From: Gammaproteobacteria bacterium
GTDB taxonomy: Bacteria; Pseudomonadota; Gammaproteobacteria; Chromatiales; Sedimenticolaceae
NCBI GenBank assembly: GCA_020445165.1
Contig: JAGRHE010000193.1
Span: 1 to 5,203 of the forward strand
Length of the DNA: 5,203 nucleotides
Direction: 5' to 3'
Position 1 is the stretch's first letter. Every line of letters begins with the position of its first letter. The position numbers were made by a program, and so were the translations under genes. Below the pieces are notes generated by a model. It saw only the letters and a list, made by a program, of their open reading frames with translations. It ran no database searches and was not told the origin of the DNA. Shown here in pieces: positions 1 to 5,203 of this stretch.

Positions 1-2
1 CA

Positions 3-626
3 CGCGCTAACGACGAACCGGACGCCGGCTTTTATGCAAAACCGCGCATGGTTTCGCACATCGACCGTACCGCGTCGACACAGCTTGCGGCACTGTATGG
101 CCGGCTGCTGCCGCGGGGCGGATGCGTGCTCGACCTGATGGCCAGCTGGGAATCGCACCTGCCGCAGGAGCACGGGATGGACGAGATCGTCGGCTTGGGC
201 ATGAACGCCGAGGAACTGGCAGCCAACCCGCTCTTTTCCACTCACCAGGTGCATGACCTCAACCTGCAGCCGCGCCTGCCGTATGCCGACGCCGGGTTCG
301 ATGCCGTGATCTGCAGCCTGTCGATCGAATACCTGGTACATCCGTTCGAGGTGTTCGCCGAGGTCGCACGCGTGCTCAAGCCCGGTGCGCACTTCATCGT
401 GACCTTCTCCAATCGCTGGTTTCCGCCCAAGGTCATCCGCGCGTGGGAAAACCTGCATGAATTCGAGCGCCCCGGACTGGTGCTGGAGTATTTCCTGCGC
501 GACGGCCAGTTCGAAGCGCTCGAAACCTGGTCGATGCGCGGCCTGCCGCGACCTGTCGATGACAAGTATGCCGGCCGCCTGGCCGAAAGCGACCCGCTGT
601 ATGCGGTCTGGGGCAGACGTCGCTGA
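3..626 (+). CDS. SAM-dependent class I methyltransferase, 5' end outside window
   Basis: Probably a soluble methyltransferase of the UbiE/Methyltransf_11 fold; the substrate is unknown. The reading frame is open to the left edge, and the codons before the first in-window ATG (48) encode DEPDAGFYAKPR, which reads as genuine family sequence leading into MVSHID. I therefore treat the gene as 5'-truncated rather than starting at 48. The cofactor-site region is VLDLMASW (bases 126-149). It has the hydrophobic-Asp pattern of motif I but lacks the usual DxGxGxG glycines. Downstream, LPYADAGFDAVICSLSIEYL and then EVARVLKPGAHFIVTFSNRW match the motif II/III core of class I enzymes, including the typical VLKPG turn. 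From memory, a subfamily with DLMSSW-type motif I followed by SHLP exists in plants and bacteria, and this protein fits it (SHLP follows here too). The stop overlaps the next start by one base, so the two are probably translated together. The family call is firm; the substrate is not. Confidence 0.85.
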   Translation, partial: RANDEPDAGFYAKPRMVSHIDRTASTQLAALYGRLLPRGGCVLDLMASWESHLPQEHGMDEIVGLGMNAEELAANPLFSTHQVHDLNLQPRLPYADAGFDAVICSLSIEYLVHPFEVFAEVARVLKPGAHFIVTFSNRWFPPKVIRAWENLHEFERPGLVLEYFLRDGQFEALETWSMRGLPRPVDDKYAGRLAESDPLYAVWGRRR

Positions 627-1540
627 TGCCGGCGGGCCTGCGCTATTTCGCTGTTCGCCGGGTGAATCCCTTCGACGGCGTCCTGCAGGTGGTCGAGACC
701 GGCACCGCGCGCGCCTACAGCCCAGACGGGCGGGTGTGGCAGATCCAGGTGCTGGCGCAGCGTCCGGACCACACCTGGCGCAGCTTCAGTGACATGCCCG
801 CGGTCCAACAGTTCTTCAATTTCGGCCTGTGGGATGCGGCCGATGGGCTGCACAGAATCCCGGCCAACCCGGTGCTGGATATCGGTGGCATGACGCTGGC
901 CGCGCAGGCACTCTGCGCACAGCTGGAGTCGCTCGAGTCCGAATTACCGTTCACGCTGACCGACGAATTCGAGTGCTGGTCGACCGATGCCGACGGCAGG
1001 CCGATCGCGTTGCTGGCAACCAGTGAGGACGAACAGCTGCTGCGCGACATCCGCATCGGCGCCTGGCAGGCGACGCGCCCGGCCGACCGGGGATTCGTCG
1101 CGCCCTCGCTGTTGGCGCGGGGAATCCCGGCCCAGGGCGCCACGGCGTCGCGCGAGCATGGCGAACGCCTGGAACGCCAGGTCCGACAGCTCGACCAGGG
1201 CAAGGCCTGGTTCCGGCGTCATCCCGACAACCTGGGCGAGCAGTTGGATCCGGCGGCGGCAGCGGTCACGACTCAGACCGAACTGCCACCGCTGGGCCTG
1301 CGCCTGGACTGGGAAGGGGACGGCGAGCGGCAGCTGGTGGAAGACTACATCGCCTGGCAGGCACCGCGCCTGCTGATGCTGCAACATATCGACGACGCCA
1401 CCCGTGCCCGCCTCGAAGCGCTGGCCTGTCGCCGTGCGGTCGAACTCGAGGCCGGTCATCGCCTGCTGCCGCGGGTGATCGATCACGAACGCATCGAGGC
1501 GGCCCGGGTGGAGGCGCGCCTGCGACGCGCGAGCGTCTGA
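626..1540 (+). CDS. Conserved-looking hypothetical protein, 304 aa, coupled to methyltransferase
   Basis: I do not recognise a named domain. The protein appears soluble: there is no signal peptide and no membrane segment. The N-terminal ~150 residues look like a compact folded domain, with an aromatic-rich segment (RYFAVRRVNPFDGVLQVVE, residues 6-24), then RPDHTWRSF (47-54), AVQQFFNFGLWD (59-70) and ECWSTDADGRPIALL (116-130). The C-terminal half is charged and likely helical, with a probable coiled-coil-like stretch around 175-200 (EHGERLERQVRQLDQGKAW) and a long Arg/Glu-rich helix at the end (about 257-302). ATG 626 overlaps the upstream TGA (624-626) in a TGATG junction, and no strong Shine-Dalgarno is visible at normal spacing, which argues for translational coupling to the methyltransferase. 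Third-position GC bias and the absence of internal stops over 304 codons support a real gene. The product might be a partner or substrate-handling protein for the methyltransferase, but that is inference only. Confidence 0.8.
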   Translation: MPAGLRYFAVRRVNPFDGVLQVVETGTARAYSPDGRVWQIQVLAQRPDHTWRSFSDMPAVQQFFNFGLWDAADGLHRIPANPVLDIGGMTLAAQALCAQLESLESELPFTLTDEFECWSTDADGRPIALLATSEDEQLLRDIRIGAWQATRPADRGFVAPSLLARGIPAQGATASREHGERLERQVRQLDQGKAWFRRHPDNLGEQLDPAAAAVTTQTELPPLGLRLDWEGDGERQLVEDYIAWQAPRLLMLQHIDDATRARLEALACRRAVELEAGHRLLPRVIDHERIEAARVEARLRRASV

Positions 1541-1570
1541 CCAGAGTGAATGACTTTTTACCAGCGTGTT

Positions 1571-1573
1571 GAG
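1571..1573 (+). promoter_or_regulatory. Weak ribosome binding site deciding the membrane methyltransferase start
   Basis: GAG lies six bases before ATG 1580. The alternative start ATG 1550 has only AGAG three bases upstream, which is too close. ATG 1586 would place the same GAG twelve bases away. I prefer 1580, giving a protein beginning MTMHKEWRVD. The signal is weak and 1550 remains possible. Confidence 0.4.
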
Positions 1574-1579
1574 ACAAGC

Positions 1580-2359
1580 ATGACAATGCACAAGGAATGG
1601 CGGGTCGACATCGCCCCGCTGCTGTTCTTCGCCGCCGTGGTGGCGATCAAGACCTGGTTCCTGTTCGGCTACCTGGCCGCCGCACAGCCACTGCTCGACG
1701 CCCTGCAGGACGAACAGCAGCGGGCAGCTGCAGGAGGCGCACTGGGTTACCAGGCCACCAGCCAGTTTTCCTACCTCGGCTACTACATCACCTCACTCGC
1801 CTTCGATGCACTGGTGCTGTACAGCGTCATCGTGCGGCGCGGCGCCAAGGAGAGACCGCAGGGGTTCATGGAGAACATCTTCCCCCTGATCACGGTGTTC
1901 GTGCCGGTGATCGGCTTCACGGCCATGCTCGCTCCCGGGGTACGCGCCATGCTGCCGGCGTACCCGGCGCCGATACTGCAATGGCTCAACGATCTCACGC
2001 CGCTGTTCCCGTTCTACATGAACCTGGCCGGGCTGCTGATCGGCCTGTTCGGTGCCGGTTTCAGCATCTGGGCCATCAGCCACCTGCGTGCATCGTTCGG
2101 CCTGCGCACCGCGGTGCGCGAGCTGGTCACCAGCGGGCCCTACCGCCGTATCCGTCACCCCCTGTATTTCGGCGAGATCGTGCACGTGTTCGGTATCGCG
2201 ATCCTGGCGGCGACACCGGCCGCACTCTACCTGTTCGTCGTTGCGGTGGCGCTGCAGGCGATTCGCGCCAAGATCGAGGAACGCAAATTCCTCGCCACGG
2301 TGCCGGCGTATGCCGAGTTTCGCCGCAACACCGGATTCCTGTGGCCGAAACTGCGCTGA
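1580..2359 (+). CDS. Isoprenylcysteine carboxyl methyltransferase-like / phospholipid methyltransferase-like membrane protein
   Basis: An integral membrane methyltransferase of the ICMT/PEMT superfamily, which transfers a methyl group from SAM to a lipid-like or membrane-associated substrate. Numbered from ATG 1580 (259 aa), hydrophobic segments fall at about 11-35, 64-85, 99-120, 142-166 and 200-228, so roughly five membrane spans. The diagnostic C-terminal cofactor region is present: SGPYRRIRHPLYFGE (185-199), the family's GPY-x3-RHP-x-Y motif, followed after a hydrophobic span by KIEERKFL (231-238) and PAYAEF (242-247), matching the conserved EE-x3-L and P-x-Y elements. All expected SAM-site residues therefore look intact. 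Bacteria generally lack CaaX prenylation, so the name describes the fold rather than the substrate; lipids, quinone-like molecules or small prenylated compounds are possible. It lies 39 bases after the hypothetical gene (9 bases if ATG 1550 is used) in the same direction, compatible with one transcript. Length is normal for bacterial members. Confidence 0.85.
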   Translation: MTMHKEWRVDIAPLLFFAAVVAIKTWFLFGYLAAAQPLLDALQDEQQRAAAGGALGYQATSQFSYLGYYITSLAFDALVLYSVIVRRGAKERPQGFMENIFPLITVFVPVIGFTAMLAPGVRAMLPAYPAPILQWLNDLTPLFPFYMNLAGLLIGLFGAGFSIWAISHLRASFGLRTAVRELVTSGPYRRIRHPLYFGEIVHVFGIAILAATPAALYLFVVAVALQAIRAKIEERKFLATVPAYAEFRRNTGFLWPKLR

Positions 2360-2435
2360 ATCAAATCCGACGCTGGACGCCGTCGCCGACGCCCTGCTTT
2401 GCGCCTATGCTGTGCCTTGCTGATGGTCATCGGTC

Positions 2436-2439
2436 GAGG
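2436..2439 (+). promoter_or_regulatory. Ribosome binding site of the CBS-domain gene
   Basis: GAGG sits five bases before ATG 2445, fixing the start of the CBS protein. The rest of the 85-base gap after the membrane methyltransferase (2360-2435) shows no convincing terminator or promoter. A TATGCT at 2406-2411 resembles a -10 box but has no matching -35. Confidence 0.6.
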
Positions 2440-2444
2440 CAGGC

Positions 2445-2918
2445 ATGCGGTTACTCAAAGGATTGGTTACGACACCGGTCGCCCGTCCGGGCATGCCGAT
2501 AGGCGAAGCACTCCGAATCTGCGTCGACTGCGGCGTGCCCGGCATCCCGTTTCTCGATCACAGCGGCAGGATCGCAGGGCGCTTCTCGGTGCGCAACGTC
2601 TTCCTGCTGTCGAGCCTGCCGTCGGACATGATCAAGGGCGCGCACCTGATCGGGCACGATGCCCTGCACCTGGATCACCCGTGCGCGCACTACGCCGACG
2701 TGTTCAAGTCATCGGTCGACCAAACGATCCTGAAGGACTACGCCCACCTCGCCTCTTCCGCGCATATCACCAAGGCCATGGCGCTGATGGAGAAGTTCAA
2801 CAGCGCCTACCTGTTCGTCATCGATGACGGCCAGTACCGCGGCACGGTGACCCGCCTGGGACTGACCCGCGTGCTGCTCGACGAGCAGCTGGAACACCTG
2901 AACCGGGAGCAGGGATGA
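2445..2918 (+). CDS. CBS-domain-pair protein, putative regulator of the adjacent permease
   Basis: A 157-aa cytoplasmic protein consisting almost entirely of two CBS motifs, a Bateman module that in known families binds adenine nucleotides (AMP, ATP, SAM and similar). CBS1 spans about residues 9-56: TTPVARPGMPIGEALRIC, then GVPGIPFLDHSGRIAGRFSVR, with the typical pattern of a helix, then strand GIPFLD, then a G-x-I-x-G-x-F/V-S-x-R segment. CBS2 spans about 95-148: HLASSAHITKAMALMEKF, then AYLFVIDDGQYRGTVTRLG, with the equivalent strand and turn. There is no enzymatic or membrane domain, so a regulatory role is likely. Cys26 and Cys29 form a CxxC in the first CBS helix, and Cys80 lies in the linker. 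The stop (TGA 2916-2918) overlaps the permease start (ATG 2915-2917) as ATGA, implying near-stoichiometric coupled translation. I infer that it gates or senses for the permease; direct evidence is limited to this coupling. Confidence 0.85.
   Translation: MRLLKGLVTTPVARPGMPIGEALRICVDCGVPGIPFLDHSGRIAGRFSVRNVFLLSSLPSDMIKGAHLIGHDALHLDHPCAHYADVFKSSVDQTILKDYAHLASSAHITKAMALMEKFNSAYLFVIDDGQYRGTVTRLGLTRVLLDEQLEHLNREQG
2905..2909 (+). promoter_or_regulatory. Ribosome binding site of the permease, inside the CBS gene
   Basis: GGGAG lies five bases before ATG 2915, within the last codons of the CBS-domain gene. It supports ATG 2915 over the in-frame ATG 2948 (residue 12) and allows both re-initiation and independent initiation on the coupled message. 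Confidence 0.6.
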
Positions 2919-4240
2919 CACTGGCACACGCGGCGCACGAGGCCGATATGTGGGTTGCAGCGGGCGTGCTCGTCGCCGCCTATGCACTGATCTTCAGCGA
3001 GCTCATCCATCGCACCAGCGCCGCGATCCTGGGCGCGGTGAGCATGATCGGTGCCGGCATGCTGATGGGTTTCTACAGCCAGCAGCAGGCGATCCTGGCC
3101 ATCGATGCCAACACCATCATTCTGCTGGCGGCCATGATGATGCTGGTGGCGATGCTGCGCCCGACCGGGGCGTTCGACTACACCGCCATCATGATCGCCC
3201 GCGCCTCGGCCAATGATCCACGCCGGCTGCTGGTCTACCTGAGCCTGGCCGTGAGCCTGATTTCGATGGTGCTCGACAATGTCACGACGATCATCGTGTT
3301 CGCACCGCTGACGGTGCTGATCTGCCGCATCCTCAAGCTGAACCCGCTGCCGTTCCTGATGTCCGAGGCGATTCTCTCGAACATCGGTGGCGCATCGACC
3401 CTGGTCGGCGACCCGCCGAACATCATGATCGGCAGCGCCGCCTCGATCAGCTTCAGCGATTTCCTGGTCCACATGGGGCCGCCGATCGCCGCAGTCTGGC
3501 TGACCACGGTCGGCCTGCTGCTCCTGGTATTCCGGCGTCAACTGCGCGCCGAGAAGCATGCCCTGGATGTGCAGCATTTCGACCTGGCGCGCGCGATCAA
3601 GGACAGCGCCATGCTGTGGCGGGTCATGCTGTCCTTGCTGCTGGTCATGGTGCTCTTCTTCGTCCATCACCATTTCGAAATGTTCCCCGCCTTCGCCGCC
3701 TTCATCGGCTTGAGCCTGGCCCTGGTGTTGCTGCGCCCCGAACCGGAGGAGTTGTTCGGCGAAGTCAACTGGTCGGTGCTGATTTTCTTTGCCGCCCTGT
3801 TCGTCATTGTCGGCGGTGTCGAGGCATCGGGCCTGCTCGACCTGCTCGGCCGTAACCTGGCCGACCTGGCCCGCGACCCCGACAAGCTGCTGCTGGCCGG
3901 CCTGACCCTGATGTGGGTTGCCGCGGTACTCAGTGCCATCGTCGACAATATTCCGTTCACGGTCACAATGATCCCGATCATCGTCGGGCTGGGCACGGCC
4001 GGCGCCGATATCACGCCCTTGTGGTGGGCGCTGGCGCTCGGCGTCGGTCTGGGCGGCAACAGCACTCACATCGGAGCCACGGCGAACCTGATCGCGGTTA
4101 CCGAAGCGGAGAAATCGGGGATCGCCAATGCACGTATCTCGCCCCTGGCGTGGATGCGCGTCGGGGTGCCGGTGACCGTCCTGGGTCTGCTGGTGGCCAG
4201 CGCAATGTACGCGCTGCTGTTCGACTTTCTGCGCGGTTGA
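2915..4240 (+). CDS. Ion transporter superfamily permease (ArsB/P-protein/CitM-like, SLC13-type)
   Basis: A 441-aa polytopic inner-membrane transporter with roughly ten to twelve hydrophobic segments, the usual size for the family. Two halves each carry a matching signature. In the first half, LDNVTTIIVFAPLTVLI (120-136) precedes SNIGGASTLVGDPPNIMIGS (155-174). In the second half, VDNIPFTVTMIPIIVGLG (343-360) precedes GLGGNSTHIGATANLIAVT (378-396). The DN-V/I-T/P helix and the GG-x-ST-x-x-G hairpin loop are the substrate and cation site elements of this inverted-repeat fold. The GDPPNI motif points to the ArsB/P-protein branch. A charged central loop (about 206-236) separates the halves, followed by a His-rich HHHFEMFP (251-258). 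The substrate cannot be read from sequence: inorganic oxyanions, dicarboxylates or Na+/H+ exchange are all known in the superfamily. No ars regulator or reductase gene is beside it, so arsenite export is not favoured by context. The ATGA overlap with the CBS gene suggests nucleotide-responsive control. Confidence 0.88.
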   Translation: MTLAHAAHEADMWVAAGVLVAAYALIFSELIHRTSAAILGAVSMIGAGMLMGFYSQQQAILAIDANTIILLAAMMMLVAMLRPTGAFDYTAIMIARASANDPRRLLVYLSLAVSLISMVLDNVTTIIVFAPLTVLICRILKLNPLPFLMSEAILSNIGGASTLVGDPPNIMIGSAASISFSDFLVHMGPPIAAVWLTTVGLLLLVFRRQLRAEKHALDVQHFDLARAIKDSAMLWRVMLSLLLVMVLFFVHHHFEMFPAFAAFIGLSLALVLLRPEPEELFGEVNWSVLIFFAALFVIVGGVEASGLLDLLGRNLADLARDPDKLLLAGLTLMWVAAVLSAIVDNIPFTVTMIPIIVGLGTAGADITPLWWALALGVGLGGNSTHIGATANLIAVTEAEKSGIANARISPLAWMRVGVPVTVLGLLVASAMYALLFDFLRG

Positions 4241-4288
4241 GCGGCCCCGCCGGATCAATTCCCCGTCAATCCGTAACCCAAAATTCCA

Positions 4289-4301
4289 CCGCGGAAGACG
4301 G
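4289..4301 (+). repeat. Direct repeat copy 1, CCGCGGAAGACGG
   Basis: First copy of a 13-base direct repeat in the hemH leader. It matches the copy at 4337-4349 at 12 of 13 positions, with the starts 48 bases apart. It lies just before the TAAACT candidate -10. Function is unknown; it may be a protein binding site, an RNA element or coincidence. Confidence 0.45.
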
Positions 4302-4336
4302 TAAACTGCAGTTTTCAACCCAGGGCCCGGCAAGGC

Positions 4337-4349
4337 CCGCGGCAGACGG
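4337..4349 (+). repeat. Direct repeat copy 2, CCGCGGCAGACGG
   Basis: Second copy of the leader repeat, differing at one base (C for A at position 7). Its last two bases are the first two of the hemH Shine-Dalgarno GGAAG (4348-4352), and its first two bases belong to the right arm of the GGGCC/GGCCC hairpin. A protein or RNA binding here would plausibly affect hemH translation, which is inference. Confidence 0.45.
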
Positions 4350-4352
4350 AAG
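4348..4352 (+). promoter_or_regulatory. Ribosome binding site supporting a TTG start for hemH
   Basis: GGAAG lies eight bases before TTG 4361. The hemH frame has an in-frame TAA at 4274-4276 and no ATG or GTG between that stop and the conserved GVLLVNLGTP segment, so this site and the TTG together define the start. Confidence 0.65.
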
Positions 4353-4360
4353 CTTCGACC

Positions 4361-5203
4361 TTGACCCAGCCCGATCGCAACACCTACAAACATGATCAGT
4401 TACCCCAGATCGGTGTTTTGCTGGTCAATCTCGGCACGCCGGACGCACCGGACCGGGCCTCTGTCAGGCGTTACCTGAAAGAGTTTCTGTGGGATCCGCG
4501 CGTGGTCGAGATGGCGCGGCCGCTGTGGTGGCTGGTGCTCAACGGTGTGATCCTCAACACCCGGCCCGCGCGGTCGGCGCACGCCTACCAGAAGGTCTGG
4601 ACCGAGCATGGCTCACCGCTGATGACGATCTCGCGCCGTCAGCGGGCAGCGCTGGCAGATGTGATCGCGGAACGCTTCGGCACGCCGGTGCCGGTCGCAC
4701 TGGGCATGCGTTATGGCAACCCGTCGATCCGCAGCGCACTCGAGGAACTGCGCGATGCAGGCGTGCGCCGGATTCTGGTGTTGCCGCTGTATCCGCAATA
4801 CTCGGCCACTACCACGGCATCGATCTTCGATGCCGTGACCACCGAGCTGCGCGGTTGGCGCTGGTTACCGGAGCTGCGTTTCATCAATCACTATCACGAC
4901 GAACCGGCCTACATCGGTGCGCTGGCCGACAGCGTGCGCCGGCACCGGCTCGAATTCGGCGACGCCGATCGCCTGTTGATGTCGTTCCATGGCATTCCGG
5001 AGGAATACTTCCACAAGGGCGATCCCTACTTCTGCGAGTGCCAGAAAACCGGCCGCCTGCTGGCCGAACAGCTCGACCTGGGGCCCGACCAGTGGCAGCT
5101 GACCTTTCAGTCGCGACTCGGTCCCAAGCAGTGGCTGCAACCCTACACCGACAAGACCCTGGAAGGCATGGCACAGAGCGGGATCAAATCGGTCCAGGTG
5201 TTG
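4361..5203 (+). CDS. hemH: Ferrochelatase HemH, 3' end outside window
   Basis: Ferrochelatase inserts ferrous iron into protoporphyrin IX to make protoheme (coproporphyrin III in the coproporphyrin-dependent variant); it is cytoplasmic or membrane-associated. 281 residues are visible, starting at TTG 4361. Family landmarks in order: GVLLVNLGTPDAP (18-30), VRRYLKEFLWDPRVVE (35-50), a membrane-facing hydrophobic stretch RPLWWLVLNGVIL (53-65), YQKVWTEHGSPL (76-87), GMRYGNPSI (115-123), VLPLYPQYSATTTAS (140-154), the catalytic His210 in MSFHGIPEEY (207-216), and TFQSRLGPKQWLQPY (248-262). Everything up to this point looks intact. Proteobacterial HemH is usually somewhat over 320 residues, so roughly the last fifth, including the conserved C-terminal glutamate region, is missing only because the window ends. 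DPYFCECQKT (221-230) carries a CxC. The gene has no ORF partner beside it from the heme pathway in this window. Confidence 0.95.
   Translation, partial: MTQPDRNTYKHDQLPQIGVLLVNLGTPDAPDRASVRRYLKEFLWDPRVVEMARPLWWLVLNGVILNTRPARSAHAYQKVWTEHGSPLMTISRRQRAALADVIAERFGTPVPVALGMRYGNPSIRSALEELRDAGVRRILVLPLYPQYSATTTASIFDAVTTELRGWRWLPELRFINHYHDEPAYIGALADSVRRHRLEFGDADRLLMSFHGIPEEYFHKGDPYFCECQKTGRLLAEQLDLGPDQWQLTFQSRLGPKQWLQPYTDKTLEGMAQSGIKSVQVL

Larger units (their letters stand above)
4241..4360 (+). promoter_or_regulatory. hemH leader region, possible promoter and regulatory elements
   Basis: This 120-base gap is the longest non-coding stretch in the window. It contains an AT-richer patch (about 4278-4320) in otherwise GC-rich sequence, with TAAACT at 4302-4307 as a weak -10 candidate (four of six consensus bases) but no good -35. 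A short hairpin is possible: GGGCC (4323-4327) pairs with GGCCC (4334-4338) around a six-base loop. No U-run follows, so it is not an intrinsic terminator. No terminator for the permease is evident, so hemH may be read from upstream, from its own promoter, or both. Confidence 0.3.

Noticed and set aside
944..1591. Minus-strand frame of 215 codons opposite the hypothetical protein
   Set aside because: No recognisable motif, and its extent mirrors the plus-strand gene. The plus frame has the coupled start and consistent codon bias, so the minus frame is treated as a shadow.
1597..2502. 301-codon plus-strand frame overlapping the membrane methyltransferase
   Set aside because: Arg/Pro/Ala-rich, low-complexity translation typical of an out-of-frame shadow; the overlapping frame carries the ICMT motifs.
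2915..4240. Calling the permease an arsenite exporter (ArsB)
   Set aside because: The GDPPNI and DN motifs are shared across the superfamily, and no arsenic regulator or reductase gene is adjacent, so a specific substrate is not supported.
4323..4338. GGGCC/GGCCC hairpin as a terminator for the permease transcript
   Set aside because: The stem is only five base pairs and no T-run follows, so it does not meet the pattern of an intrinsic terminator.
4361..4390. TTGACC and TACAAA with an 18-base spacer, resembling a sigma-70 promoter
   Set aside because: It falls inside the first codons of hemH, would start transcription within the coding region, and the next in-frame ATG is far inside conserved sequence. 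Probably coincidence.
2807..4393. Long open frame of 528 codons on the minus strand opposite the permease
   Set aside because: Its composition (very rich in Gln, His, Asp, Arg and Gly, with no hydrophobic core pattern) is what the reverse complement of GC3-biased membrane-protein codons produces. The plus-strand permease has clear family motifs across the same bases.

Overview
The window is a GC-rich, densely packed stretch of bacterial chromosome in which every credible gene lies on the + strand. Strong G/C preference at third codon positions, ATGA and TGATG gene overlaps, and a ferrochelatase N-terminus of the proteobacterial type suggest a gammaproteobacterium. That assignment rests on my recollection of sequence styles, not on a search. 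There are no tRNA or rRNA genes, no insertion sequences, no CRISPR array and no sign of recent transfer.

Layout: (1) positions 3-626 hold the 3' part of a class I SAM-dependent methyltransferase whose true start lies upstream of the window. (2) Positions 626-1540 hold an uncharacterised 304-aa soluble protein, overlapping the methyltransferase stop by one base. (3) Positions 1580-2359 hold a multi-pass membrane methyltransferase of the isoprenylcysteine carboxyl methyltransferase / phospholipid methyltransferase type. (4) Positions 2445-2918 hold a 157-aa protein made of a CBS-domain pair, overlapping (5) 2915-4240, a 441-aa ion-transporter-superfamily permease (ArsB/P-protein/CitM-like). (6) From 4361 to the right edge is hemH, ferrochelatase, apparently starting at TTG and cut off by the window end.

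The genes form coupled pairs. The methyltransferase and the unknown protein share a TGATG junction and probably act together. The CBS protein and the permease share an ATGA junction and look like a nucleotide-sensing regulator with its transporter. hemH follows a 120-base gap that contains a near-perfect 13-base direct repeat, whose second copy runs into the hemH ribosome binding site, and a small GC-rich hairpin. The gap could hold hemH-specific control. The links between the pairs, such as a common operon or shared physiology, are inference from co-orientation and short gaps.

No clearly new multi-gene system is evident. The points most worth a second look are the CBS/permease pair, the unknown protein coupled to a methyltransferase with an atypical motif I, and the hemH leader repeat.
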